Origin: Mycolicibacterium flavescens
GTDB taxonomy: Bacteria > Actinomycetota > Actinomycetes > Mycobacteriales > Mycobacteriaceae
Length of the DNA: 64,000 bases
Direction: 5' to 3'
Assembly: GCA_900637135.1 (NCBI GenBank)
Contig: LR134353.1
Location: forward strand, 4,898,001 to 4,962,000
Every line of letters starts with the position of its first letter. Position 1 is the first letter of the stretch. The translations under genes were made by a program, and so were the position numbers. Positions 42,146 to 50,680 of the stretch are shown one piece after another. A model generated the notes under the pieces. That model was not told where the DNA came from. It saw only the letters and a program-made list of their open reading frames with translations, and did not search any database.

Positions 42146-43012
42146 ATGTCACCTTTGACCTTCGATGATCAGGTTGCCGTTGTCACCGGTGCGGGCGGAG
42201 GGCTCGGGCGCTGTCACGCACTCGAACTCGCCCGTCGCGGTGCCCGCGTCGTGGTCAACGATCTCGGCACCGCCGTCGACGGAGAAGGCGCCTCGATTAC
42301 GGCGGCGCAGGCGGTGGTCGACGAGATCACCACCGGGGGCGGCACCGCGATCGCCAACGGCGACTCCGTCGCGACGGAGGAGGGTGGTGCGGCGATCGTC
42401 GCAGCGGCGATGGACGCCTTCGGACGACTCGACATCCTCGTCAACAACGCGGGCATTCTCCGCGATGCAGCGTTCAAGAACATGACCGCCGAGCAGGTGG
42501 ACGCGGTGATCTCGGTCCACCTGGCCGGCGCCTTCAACGTGACGCGCGCCGCGTGGCCCGTCATGCGCGAGCAGAATTACGGGCGGATTGTTCAAACCAC
42601 CTCTGGCACAGGTCTGTTCGGGAACTTCGGGCAAGCTAATTACGGTGCCGCGAAGATGGGGCTGGTCGGGATGATGCACGTGTTGGCGATCGAGGGCGCG
42701 CGAAACGGCATCGCCATCAATGCCATCGCGCCGATCGCTCGAACCCGGATGACCGAGGACATCATGGGCGAGGCCGGCAAGGCGATGGACCCGGAGTTGG
42801 TGACACCCGTGGTGGTCTATCTGTCGCACCGGGACTGCGATCGCACCGCTCACATCTACTCCGTGGGTGCCGGCAAGGTGTCGCGGGTGTTCATCGGTGT
42901 CACCAAAGGTATCGAGAATCATTCACTTACAGCTGAATTGGTGGCAGAGACGATCGACGAGATCGACGACAGCACGACCTTCACCATTCGCGGGGGCCCT
43001 GCGACCGGTTGA
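42146..43012 (+). CDS. SDR oxidoreductase, 3-hydroxyacyl-CoA dehydrogenase type (17-beta-HSD4-like)
   Basis: A 288-residue short-chain dehydrogenase. The cofactor motif is VVTGAGGGLGR, with VNDLGTAVDGEG typical of the multifunctional-enzyme type 2 / HSD17B4 N-terminal domain; NNAG is present and the catalytic YxxxK is NYGAAKMGL. It would oxidise a 3-hydroxyacyl-CoA or a hydroxysteroid. ATG at 42146. The extra 35 residues at the C-terminus (VAETIDEIDDSTTFTIRGG) also occur in that subfamily. It converges on the hydratase at 43016. Confidence 0.87.
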   Translation: MSPLTFDDQVAVVTGAGGGLGRCHALELARRGARVVVNDLGTAVDGEGASITAAQAVVDEITTGGGTAIANGDSVATEEGGAAIVAAAMDAFGRLDILVNNAGILRDAAFKNMTAEQVDAVISVHLAGAFNVTRAAWPVMREQNYGRIVQTTSGTGLFGNFGQANYGAAKMGLVGMMHVLAIEGARNGIAINAIAPIARTRMTEDIMGEAGKAMDPELVTPVVVYLSHRDCDRTAHIYSVGAGKVSRVFIGVTKGIENHSLTAELVAETIDEIDDSTTFTIRGGPATG

Positions 43013-43015
43013 TCG

Positions 43016-43834
43016 TCAACGGCCCTGAAAGTTCGGCGGGCGGCGCTCTGCGAACGACCGCAGGCCCTCCTGCAGGTCGGCCGTCCACGACACCACCTCC
43101 TGCGCCCAGGCCTCCTGCTCAAAGGCCCGGTCCCGCCCCGATTCCGACGACACCGACAGCAGGCGCTTGGTCAGTGCCAGCATGACGGTGGGGCCCGCGG
43201 CCAGGCGGCGGGCCAGTTCCTCGGCGACCGCATCGGTCTCCTCGGGTGCCACGACACGGTTGACCAAGGTGAGTCGCTCGCAGGTCGCGGCGTCGACGGG
43301 TTCTCCGAGCATCAGGAGTTCGGTGGCCTTGCGCAGTCCGACGATCCTGGTCAGCAGATGTATCGCGCCCGAGTCCGGCAGGATTCCGCGATGCACGAAT
43401 GCCTCCACCAGGCGCGCCTCGGTGGACATGACGACCAGATCGCAGGCGAGCATCAGGCTCGCGCCGGCACCCGCCGCCACACCCTTGACCGCGGCGACCA
43501 CCGGCTTGTCACAATCGAGCACCGCGGAGATCAGTCGCTGATAGCCCTTCTGCAGCATCAGAGCGACGTCTCCGGGCTTCTTCTCCTCGGTGGGTCGCGC
43601 CGATTGCGGGCCCAAACCCGCACCCGAGCAGAAGTGCCGATCCCCCGTCGCTCGCAACAACACGCTTCGCACCGAAGGATCATCATCGGCCTTCTCGAAT
43701 GCTTCCGTGAGGGCTTCACGTGCCAACGGGGACAACGAGTTCGCAGCATCTGCGCGGTCGATGGTGATCCGGCAGACACCATCGGATCCAACCGCGCTCT
43801 CGATGCCCGACTGCTCTTGAGTCAACTCGATCAC
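43016..43834 (-). CDS. Enoyl-CoA hydratase/isomerase family protein
   Basis: A 272-residue crotonase with oxyanion segments RHFCSGAGLGPQ and KGVAAGAGASLMLACDL and the substrate-side LVEAFVHRGILPDSGAIHLL. The C-terminus AERRPPNFQGR is typical. GTG at 43834 is preferred, six bases before TTG; the ribosome site (AGGGG) is very close. It stands alone on the minus strand, only four bases from the end of the SDR gene, and is divergent from the large coupled operon. Confidence 0.88.
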   Translation of the reverse strand: MIELTQEQSGIESAVGSDGVCRITIDRADAANSLSPLAREALTEAFEKADDDPSVRSVLLRATGDRHFCSGAGLGPQSARPTEEKKPGDVALMLQKGYQRLISAVLDCDKPVVAAVKGVAAGAGASLMLACDLVVMSTEARLVEAFVHRGILPDSGAIHLLTRIVGLRKATELLMLGEPVDAATCERLTLVNRVVAPEETDAVAEELARRLAAGPTVMLALTKRLLSVSSESGRDRAFEQEAWAQEVVSWTADLQEGLRSFAERRPPNFQGR

Positions 43835-43862
43835 CCCTGCGTTAACGACGTTTCCGTTTTTC

Positions 43863-43935
43863 GGGTATCTTAATTTCCGCCGACGTTCCCCACTGACGTT
43901 ATGTGCCGAACTGAGGAGGCCCAAACTGAGGAGGC
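43863..43935 (+). promoter_or_regulatory. Upstream region of the six-gene operon: weak dyad and duplicated Shine-Dalgarno
   Basis: GGGTAT-CTTA-ATTTCC (43863-43878) is a weak copy of the shared dyad. Further on, AACTGAGGAGGC occurs twice (43909-43920 and 43924-43935), a 15-base direct repeat that gives two strong ribosome sites; the second is correctly placed for GTG at 43940. The repeat keeps the frame from an upstream ATG at 43901. Confidence 0.5.
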
Positions 43936-43939
43936 ATGC

Positions 43940-45199
43940 GTGACCCAGTCCTCGGCAACGGGCCAAATCACGGAGGAGGGTTTGGCCAAGTTGCGCGCCC
44001 GCATCGGCGTCGCCGTCCCGCACACTCAACCCCCGCATTACCGTCGGCCCAACGAGGACACGTTCCGGATCGTGGCGGAAAGCTACGGCGACGCGAACCC
44101 GCTGTGGTCAGATCCCGAATACGCGACGAAGTCGGTCTGGGGTGAACCGATCGCGCCGCCCGCGCTGATCGGTGGCGACACCTTGATCGGCGAGGACGAG
44201 GTCTCCGAACTCACCGACGAGGACCGGCAGCTGACCGCCGGTGACCCGTTGCGCGGCGTTCACGCGTTCTATGGCGGATCGTCGCGCGAGTGGTGGGCGC
44301 CGCTGCGCGCGAACCGCCGGGTCTTCCGGCGCAACGCCCTTGTCGCCGCGCTGGACAAGAGCAGTGAGTTCGCCGCCCGGGCTGTGCACGAATGGTCGGC
44401 GCAGGTGTTCTGCGACGAGGACGGCGTCCTCCTCGGCGGCCAGTACCGGAACATGATCCGCACCGAGCGCAGCAAGGCCAGGGGACGCAAGAAGTACGAG
44501 TCCGTCGACCTCGGAACGTGGAACTCCGACGAGATCGCCGAGATCGACGCGCGGTACGCCCGTGAGGCACCCCGGGGCGCCGAACCGCGTTGGTGGGAGG
44601 ACGTCGCGGAGGGAGACCAGATCGGCCCGCTCACCAAGGGTCCGCTCACCGTCACCGACATGGTGTGCTGGCACGTCGGAATGGGCATGGGCATGTACGG
44701 CGTGCGGCCCCTGAGGCTGGCCTGGCAGAACAGGCAACGCATTCCGCGCTTCTACACACTCAACGAGCACGGTGTCCCCGACGTACAGCAGCGGGTGCAC
44801 TGGGACCCGGGCGCCGCGCGCGACGCGGGCAACCCGACGACATTCGACTACGGCCGCATGCGCGAGACGTGGCTCATCCATCTGTGCACCGACTGGATGG
44901 GTGACGATGCGTCGCTGTGGAAACTGGACTGTGAATTCCGGTTGTTCAACTACGTTGGCGATCTGCACACCATCACCGGCACCGTCACCCGCAAATACCT
45001 GGCCGACGGGGCCCGTCCGGCGGTCGACCTGGACCTCGCGGCGACCAATCACCGCGGCCAAATCACCACGCCCGGACACGCCACGATCCTCTTGCCCAGC
45101 AGGCAGCGGGGCCCCGTCCGCCTGCCGGAACCGCCCGGCGGGGCGACCGACCTCGCCCGTCTGCTGGCGGTCATCTCCGACCGGTTCGCCGAACATTGA
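43940..45199 (+). CDS. MaoC/FAS1-like acyl-CoA dehydratase (double hot-dog)
   Basis: A 419-residue protein with two hot-dog domains. The hydratase-2 segment is SYGDANPLWSDPEYA, followed by the usual VWGEPIAPP; Trp occupies the place of the His in the classical D-x-N-P-L-H motif, a variant I have seen in actinobacterial members. It would hydrate or dehydrate a bulky acyl-CoA. GTG at 43940 with GAGGAGG upstream. First gene of a tightly coupled operon (dehydratase, hydratase, dehydrogenase, two hydratases, ligase). Confidence 0.82.
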   Translation: MTQSSATGQITEEGLAKLRARIGVAVPHTQPPHYRRPNEDTFRIVAESYGDANPLWSDPEYATKSVWGEPIAPPALIGGDTLIGEDEVSELTDEDRQLTAGDPLRGVHAFYGGSSREWWAPLRANRRVFRRNALVAALDKSSEFAARAVHEWSAQVFCDEDGVLLGGQYRNMIRTERSKARGRKKYESVDLGTWNSDEIAEIDARYAREAPRGAEPRWWEDVAEGDQIGPLTKGPLTVTDMVCWHVGMGMGMYGVRPLRLAWQNRQRIPRFYTLNEHGVPDVQQRVHWDPGAARDAGNPTTFDYGRMRETWLIHLCTDWMGDDASLWKLDCEFRLFNYVGDLHTITGTVTRKYLADGARPAVDLDLAATNHRGQITTPGHATILLPSRQRGPVRLPEPPGGATDLARLLAVISDRFAEH

Positions 45200-45206
45200 G
45201 CCAGCC

Positions 45207-46013
45207 GTGACCTATCCGAGCGTTCCCGGACTCCGAGCCGAACAACAGGGCCCGGTTCTGCGGCTGACCCTGGACCGCGCCGAACGCCGCAACGCGGTCA
45301 ACGACACCATGCTCGACGCGATGATCGGGCACCTGTCCCGGTCTGGCACCGACGAATCGGTTCGCGTCATCCGCGTCGACGCCGAAGGTCCGGACTTCTG
45401 CGCCGGCGCCGATCTGGTGGCCAACAACGCCAAGTCGGAACGCAAACCGCGCGTGGGGAGCACGCAGCGGCGACTGCCCAATAAGGCCAACAGGCTCATT
45501 CCCTTGCTGCTCGAGACTCAGGTGCCCGTCGTCACTGTGGTTCGCGGCTGGGCGGCCGGCCTGGGTTTCCACCTCGCCTTGGCGTCGGACTTCTGCCTGG
45601 CAGCCTCGGACGCGGTGTTCTGGGAACCGTTCATGGCGCGCGGCTTCACACCCGACAGCGGTGCGGCCTGGCTGCTGCCACGACTCGTCGGGATGGTTCG
45701 CACGCGCCAACTGTTAATGCTCGGCGAGGAACCGTCCGGGACCACCGCGGCGCAGTGGGGCATCATCCATGGCGCCTGCCCCGAGGCTGAACTCGAGGGT
45801 GCGGCAACGGATCTCGTCAGCCGGCTCGCCGCCGCACCCACGGTGGCGCTCGGCCTCACCAAGTGGCTGCTGCACAGCGGCAACGGTCTTGATCTCGATC
45901 GTCATCTTCAGAATGAGGCGATGGCACTCGAATTATCCAGTCGCAGCGAAGACTTCAAGGAGGGCCTGGCCGCCTTCCAGGACAAGCGGCCCGCGGAATT
46001 CAAGGGTCGATGA
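45207..46013 (+). CDS. Enoyl-CoA hydratase/isomerase family protein
   Basis: A 268-residue crotonase: RLTLDRAERRNAVNDTML, GPDFCAGADLV, RGWAAGLGFHLALASDF, FMARGFTPDSGAAWLLPRLVG. Start GTG at 45207, eight bases after the dehydratase stop. It resembles the 43016 hydratase in the substrate-pocket segment (RGFTPDSGA / HRGILPDSGA), so the two may act on related substrates. Co-transcribed with the genes either side. Confidence 0.9.
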   Translation: MTYPSVPGLRAEQQGPVLRLTLDRAERRNAVNDTMLDAMIGHLSRSGTDESVRVIRVDAEGPDFCAGADLVANNAKSERKPRVGSTQRRLPNKANRLIPLLLETQVPVVTVVRGWAAGLGFHLALASDFCLAASDAVFWEPFMARGFTPDSGAAWLLPRLVGMVRTRQLLMLGEEPSGTTAAQWGIIHGACPEAELEGAATDLVSRLAAAPTVALGLTKWLLHSGNGLDLDRHLQNEAMALELSSRSEDFKEGLAAFQDKRPAEFKGR

Positions 46014-46020
46014 GCCGAAC

Positions 46021-47268
46021 ATGACAGCACTACCGATCACCGCCGACACCACCACCGAAGACGCCGTCGAGGTGGTGCGGCGGTGGGTCGAGGCAGAGGT
46101 GCCGGCCGACTGGCGCGCGGCGTCAACCGAGGGCCCCGCCGCGCTGAGAGCGGCGCGAAGCTCGGCCGATTATCGGCGGTGGTATCCGACCTTTGCCCGA
46201 ACCGGCCTGGTGGCGCCGACCTGGCACCCCGAACACGGCGGCCTCGGTATCGGCAACGACGTGGCTCGCGCCATCGAGAGCGTCCTCGCGCCACTGCGGC
46301 TCACCCGACTCAATCCGTTGGGCCTCAACAACACCGCGGCGGCCCTGTTCAGCCACGGCACCGAAGAGCAACGGCGGCGCTTCCTGCCGCCCATCGTCCG
46401 CAACGAAGAGAAGTGGTGTCAGCTCTTCAGCGAGCCCGGCGCGGGCTCCGACCTCGCGTCGCTGGCGACCCGGGCGGTGCGCGACGGTGACCAATGGGTG
46501 ATCTCCGGACAGAAGGTCTGGACGACCTGGGCGGATGAGGCGGACTTCGCGATCCTGCTCGCCCGCACCGATCCCGATCAGCCGAAACACAAGGGCATCA
46601 CATACTTCCTGCTCGACATGCACCAACCAGGCGTTCAGGTGCGGCCGCTGCGCCAGATCACCGGCGAGGCCGAATTCAATGAGGTCTTCATCGACGGCGC
46701 GCGGGTGTCGGACGCCCACCGAGTCGGAGAAGTCAACGACGGGTGGCGGGTCAGCGCGTCGACCTTGTCGAGTGAGCGCCAGATGGTTTCGGGCTCCGGA
46801 TCCGGCGGTATGGGCAGGCTCGGTGGGTCCAGTGCGGAACGACTGATCACACTGGCCAAGGAAACCGGACGATGGGACGACCCGGTGATTCGCGACAAGG
46901 TCATGAGGCTCTGGGCACAGGAACAGATCCGCGGATGGACCAACGCCCGTGTGCGCGCGGCACTCTCGGCCGGCCAATCCCCCGGTGCTGCTTCCTCGAT
47001 CGGCAAGGTCCACCAGGCCACGCTCAACCAGCAGATCCAGGATCTCATGGTCGACCTGCTGGGCACCGCCGCAGTGGCGTGGCCCGCCACCGACGATCCG
47101 GACGCGATGCCCCGCGAGGTGCAGGGCATGATGCGCAGCCTCGCCAACGGCACCGAGGGCGGTACGACCGACATCAACAAAAACATCCTCGGCGAGCGCG
47201 TACTCGGGTTACCCAAGGAGACGGACCCGTGGAAAGGAAAACCCTGGAAGGAGATTCCGCGCTCTTGA
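46021..47268 (+). CDS. Acyl-CoA dehydrogenase
   Basis: A 415-residue acyl-CoA dehydrogenase with WCQLFSEPGAGSDLASLATRA around residues 138-157 and the C-terminal NGTEGGTTDINKNILGERVLGLP. Length and motif fit a full-activity subunit. ATG at 46021, seven bases after the previous stop. The stop overlaps the next start (TTGA). Its product would feed the hydratases in the same operon. Confidence 0.92.
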   Translation: MTALPITADTTTEDAVEVVRRWVEAEVPADWRAASTEGPAALRAARSSADYRRWYPTFARTGLVAPTWHPEHGGLGIGNDVARAIESVLAPLRLTRLNPLGLNNTAAALFSHGTEEQRRRFLPPIVRNEEKWCQLFSEPGAGSDLASLATRAVRDGDQWVISGQKVWTTWADEADFAILLARTDPDQPKHKGITYFLLDMHQPGVQVRPLRQITGEAEFNEVFIDGARVSDAHRVGEVNDGWRVSASTLSSERQMVSGSGSGGMGRLGGSSAERLITLAKETGRWDDPVIRDKVMRLWAQEQIRGWTNARVRAALSAGQSPGAASSIGKVHQATLNQQIQDLMVDLLGTAAVAWPATDDPDAMPREVQGMMRSLANGTEGGTTDINKNILGERVLGLPKETDPWKGKPWKEIPRS

Positions 47269-48077
47269 CCGAATACGAGCGGTTGATCGTCGACAAGTCG
47301 GACCACATCGGGTGGCTTGTGCTGAATCGGCCCGAGGCAGGCAATGCATTCGACGCGTTGATGCTGGACGAACTCGAGGCCGCGTGGGCACAGCTGGATG
47401 CCGACCCCGACGTGCACGTGATCGTCAACGTCGCGAACGGCAAGGCGTTCTGTACCGGAATGGATGTGGTCCAGGTCGCCCGCGACAAAAAGGCCATGCG
47501 GCGTCACTCACGCCGCACGCGCGACGCCGAGCTGAAGATCTCCTCGTGGCACTGTGGTGTGTGGAAGCCGGTGATCGCCGCGGTGAACGGGGTGTGCGCG
47601 GGAGGTGGTCTGCATCTGGCCGCCGACGCGGACATCGTCATCGCTGCGGAGGCGGCGACATTCGTCGACCCGCATGTCTCGGTCGGGCAGGCGGTCGCGT
47701 ACGAGGCCATCACCCTGCTGCGCAAGTCGCCGATGGAGGCGATCACCCGGATGGCGTTGAGCGGCAAAGGCGAGCGGATCTCGGCCCAACGCGCATATGA
47801 GTTGGGTATCGTCTCGCAGGTCGTGGCGGCCGATGAGCTACGGGCGGCGGCCGGGCAGCTCGCGGCCGCGATCGCGACCAACTCGCCCACCGCGATGAGG
47901 GCGACCAAGAAGGCGTTGTGGCATTCCCTGGAAGTAGGACTGTCGGAAGCCAAAGCGGCGGCCTCAGAGACGATCTGGCGACTGCGGAACCACCCCGACC
48001 ATGCCGAGGGAGTACGGGCGTGGCGGGAAAAGCGCCCGGCCGACTGGCGACCCCTCGCACCGGTGGAGGCTTCGTGA
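47265..48077 (+). CDS. Enoyl-CoA hydratase/isomerase family protein (tandem copy 1)
   Basis: A 270-residue crotonase beginning TEYERLIVDKSDHIGWLVLNRPEAGNAF. Oxyanion segments are NGKAFCTGMDV and NGVCAGGGLHLAADADIVIA. The TTG start at 47265 shares bases with the preceding stop. Its sequence closely parallels the next gene (both have NGVCAGGGLH, DADIVIAA, TFVDPHVS, AQRAYELG, SPxAMRATKxALW), so they arose by duplication and diverged. Confidence 0.88.
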   Translation: MTEYERLIVDKSDHIGWLVLNRPEAGNAFDALMLDELEAAWAQLDADPDVHVIVNVANGKAFCTGMDVVQVARDKKAMRRHSRRTRDAELKISSWHCGVWKPVIAAVNGVCAGGGLHLAADADIVIAAEAATFVDPHVSVGQAVAYEAITLLRKSPMEAITRMALSGKGERISAQRAYELGIVSQVVAADELRAAAGQLAAAIATNSPTAMRATKKALWHSLEVGLSEAKAAASETIWRLRNHPDHAEGVRAWREKRPADWRPLAPVEAS

Positions 48078-48874
48078 GCTATCAGAGGTTGATCGTCGAA
48101 CGTCGGGGCCCCGTCGGCTGGATCATCAACAACCGGCCCGATCGCCTCAACGCGTACGACGCGCTGATGCGCAAGGAATTTCCCGCTGCCTGGGCCGAGT
48201 TGGAGGCCGACCCCGAGGTGCGGGTGATCGTGCACACCGGCAACGGCAGGGCCTTTCAGGTCGGCGCCGACGTCGACGATCTCGATGGCGAGGGGATCAA
48301 GCAGTACCAGGAGACCATGCAGACGCTGGACTTGAAGCTGACGGGCTGGCATTGCAATGTCGGCAAGCCCGTCATCACCGCAGTCAACGGGGTGTGCGCC
48401 GGGGGCGGATTGCACTGGGTCGCCGACGCCGACATCGTCATCGCGGCATCGGATGCCACGTTCGTCGACCCGCACGTATCCATCGGTCAGGTCAGCGCCC
48501 TGGAGACGATCGCGCTGATGCGCAAGATGCCCGCCGAGGCGGTCTTACGGATGGCACTGGTCGGCAGCCACGAACGACTCACCGCGCAGCGCGCATATGA
48601 GCTCGGCATGATCAGCCAGATCGTCGACCCGCCAGGCAAACTGCGCGATGTTGCGCAGGAGCTCGCGGAGAAGATCGCCAGAAATTCACCCGCCGCGATG
48701 CGGGCCACCAAACGCGCGCTCTGGGGAGCGCTCGAGCACGGCCTGACCGATGCTTGCCGTGAGGGGGCCAAGCACCTGACGTCGATGTGGGGCCATCCCG
48801 ACCAGGACGAAGGCCCGAAAGCGTTCGCCGACAAGCGAACACCAGCGTGGCTTCCTCTGGAGCCGAACCCATGA
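48074..48874 (+). CDS. Enoyl-CoA hydratase/isomerase family protein (tandem copy 2)
   Basis: A 266-residue crotonase, paralogue of the preceding gene (N-terminus SYQRLIVERRGPVGWIINNRPDRLNAY). Oxyanion segments are NGRAFQVGADV and NGVCAGGGLHWVADADIVIA; the segment after the first differs most from copy 1 (LDGEGIKQYQETMQTLD). GTG at 48074 overlaps the previous stop (GTGA). The two may form a heteromer or act on successive intermediates. Confidence 0.88.
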   Translation: MSYQRLIVERRGPVGWIINNRPDRLNAYDALMRKEFPAAWAELEADPEVRVIVHTGNGRAFQVGADVDDLDGEGIKQYQETMQTLDLKLTGWHCNVGKPVITAVNGVCAGGGLHWVADADIVIAASDATFVDPHVSIGQVSALETIALMRKMPAEAVLRMALVGSHERLTAQRAYELGMISQIVDPPGKLRDVAQELAEKIARNSPAAMRATKRALWGALEHGLTDACREGAKHLTSMWGHPDQDEGPKAFADKRTPAWLPLEPNP

Positions 48875-50316
48875 GCCTCTCCGATCTGCTCAACGATCTG
48901 CCGGAGGTCGCGGTACACACCTTGGCCGTCGACGTGTCCCGGGCAGACCTGATCGCGAGTGCAGACCGCCTCGCCGCGGTTCTCACCGAAACCGGGCTGA
49001 TGACCGGTCAGGTGGTCGCGGCGATGCTGCCCAACGACGCCACCACGGTCGCGGCGCTGTTCGGCGTCTGGCGCTCCGGTGGTGTCTACACACCGCTCAA
49101 CCCCAGGGCTGCCGACGCCGAGGTGGCCGCTCAGCTCAAGACCCTCGAGCCGGTCGCGGTGATCACGACGCCCGAACTGGCCCATCGCTTCTCGGACTTC
49201 GCGTTGCCGGTCGTCACCGGGTCGAACTTGACGTGGTCGCTCACGCCGCACTCCAACTCGGCTGACGAGGCTCGGCGGTACGACGCCGATGTGGCGCTTC
49301 TGCAGTTCACCTCGGGGACGACAGGTCCGCCGAAGCCGGTGCCGCTGCGTCACTCCACCGTCCTGGACCTGATCGACCGGCTACTGGAGAAACTTCGCGG
49401 GTCGAAGCGTACCCCCCGGAGCGGGACGCCGATGCCCAACCTGGTGCCGCTCTCACTGTCCTTGTGGGCCGGTATCTACCAGGTGCTGTTCGCTTTTCGC
49501 GCGGGCTCCGGCGTCGTGTTGATGGACAAGTTCTCGGCCGCGGACTTCGCAGCCTTGGTGAAGCGCCACCAACTGCGGTCCACGGTCTTGCCGCCGGCCG
49601 CGTTGACGATGGTGCTCCACGACGATTCGGTCACCGACCTGTCCCCCCTGAAGATCGTCCGTTCCATCACCGCTCCCCTGTCCCCCGTCCACGCGGCCCG
49701 ATTCCGCGACAAGTTCGGTGTGCTCGTGCTGAACTCCTACGGCCAAACGGAACTCGGCGGCGAGGTCGTCGGCTGGTCGGCCGCCGATGCCCGCGAATGG
49801 GGTGAGACGAAGCTCGGCTCTGTCGGACGCCCACTTCCGGGCATCGACGTCATGATCGCCGACGACGAGGTGATGGTTCGCACGCCGACGACGGCTGCCC
49901 GCAAGATCGACCCCGCGTTCCTGGACAGGCTCACCGACGATGGGTGGTTCCACACCGGCGACCTCGGTTGGTTCGACGAGGACGGTTTCCTGTGGCTCGA
50001 CGGGCGCGTCTCGGACATGATCAACCGCGGCGGGCTCAAGGTGTTCCCCGGCACCGTCGAAGAGGTGCTGCTGGCCGCGGCCCACGTGCGGGAGGCCGCG
50101 GTGGTGGGCGCCCCCGACGAGCGCCTGGGCGAGGTGCCGTGGGCTTTCGTCGTACGCGCCGACGATCGGGTCAGCAAGGATGAACTGATCGCGTGGTGTC
50201 GCGAGCGCCTGACCCCCTACCGGGTTCCTGTGCGGGTGGTATTCGTCGAGCGCCTGCCGCGCAACGACGTCGGCAAGGTCGTCAAGCGCGAACTTCTCAC
50301 CCTGGCCGACGCGTAA
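48871..50316 (+). CDS. Acyl-CoA ligase (AMP-forming)
   Basis: A 481-residue adenylate-forming enzyme. The P-loop is FTSGTTGPPKPVPLRHS (from about residue 146), with Pro where a Gly usually follows the Lys. Later motifs are NSYGQTELGG, WFHTGDLGWFDEDG and NDVGKVVKREL. Relatively short, lacking part of the usual N-terminal region. ATG at 48871 overlaps the previous stop (ATGA). Last gene of the six-gene operon. Confidence 0.88.
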   Translation: MSLSDLLNDLPEVAVHTLAVDVSRADLIASADRLAAVLTETGLMTGQVVAAMLPNDATTVAALFGVWRSGGVYTPLNPRAADAEVAAQLKTLEPVAVITTPELAHRFSDFALPVVTGSNLTWSLTPHSNSADEARRYDADVALLQFTSGTTGPPKPVPLRHSTVLDLIDRLLEKLRGSKRTPRSGTPMPNLVPLSLSLWAGIYQVLFAFRAGSGVVLMDKFSAADFAALVKRHQLRSTVLPPAALTMVLHDDSVTDLSPLKIVRSITAPLSPVHAARFRDKFGVLVLNSYGQTELGGEVVGWSAADAREWGETKLGSVGRPLPGIDVMIADDEVMVRTPTTAARKIDPAFLDRLTDDGWFHTGDLGWFDEDGFLWLDGRVSDMINRGGLKVFPGTVEEVLLAAAHVREAAVVGAPDERLGEVPWAFVVRADDRVSKDELIAWCRERLTPYRVPVRVVFVERLPRNDVGKVVKRELLTLADA

Positions 50317-50369
50317 TCCGAGGCCGGCACGGCCGACCGGGGTCCCGGTGACCCGACTGGAAACAGATC

Positions 50370-50396
50370 TTCTCGATTCTGAGAACGGTGCTACTC
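50370..50396. promoter_or_regulatory. Overlapping dyads upstream of the membrane-protein cluster
   Basis: TTCTC-GATTCT-GAGAA (50370-50385) has perfect five-base arms, and GAGAAC-GGTG-CTACTC (50381-50396) is a copy of the shared island dyad. Both are 40-67 bases before the first start at 50437. Control by the same regulator as the catabolic operons is likely. Confidence 0.55.
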
Positions 50397-50436
50397 TCGT
50401 TCAGCATTGTGCTTTTCGCGGACGAAGGAGCCGTCG

Positions 50437-50535
50437 ATGTGGCAGGAACTTGTCCGACTGACCGTGACCTGGGTCGTGATGTGCGGACTCGTCGCATTCT
50501 TCTACTGGATGCTGGGCAACATCGGCACATTCTGA
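50437..50535 (+). CDS. Membrane microprotein, 32 residues
   Basis: A short ORF encoding one hydrophobic helix (from MWQELVRLTVTWVVMCGLVA to the end NIGTF). ATG at 50437 has GAAGGAG six bases upstream, as good a ribosome site as any in the window. First of four consecutive membrane-protein genes; the next begins 21 bases later. Function unknown; such microproteins often stabilise a larger membrane complex. Confidence 0.68.
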   Translation: MWQELVRLTVTWVVMCGLVAFFYWMLGNIGTF

Positions 50536-50556
50536 TCGAGCCCGGTTAGGAGAATC

Positions 50557-50676
50557 ATGGATGATCAGGATCGACGCCGTAAGCGCGGTTTGATCGCGTT
50601 TCAGATCTTCATCTACGGCGTCCTGATCGCGATGTTCGCGATTCAGGTTCAGATGTTCTTCACCCGGGACTGGTGA
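50557..50676 (+). CDS. Membrane microprotein, 39 residues
   Basis: MDDQDRRRKRGLIAFQIFIY followed by a hydrophobic stretch ending MFFTRDW. A basic N-terminus and one helix suggest N-in topology. ATG at 50557 with TAGGAG upstream. It ends four bases before the next gene. No known family recognised. Confidence 0.68.
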   Translation: MDDQDRRRKRGLIAFQIFIYGVLIAMFAIQVQMFFTRDW

Positions 50677-50680
50677 CCCG

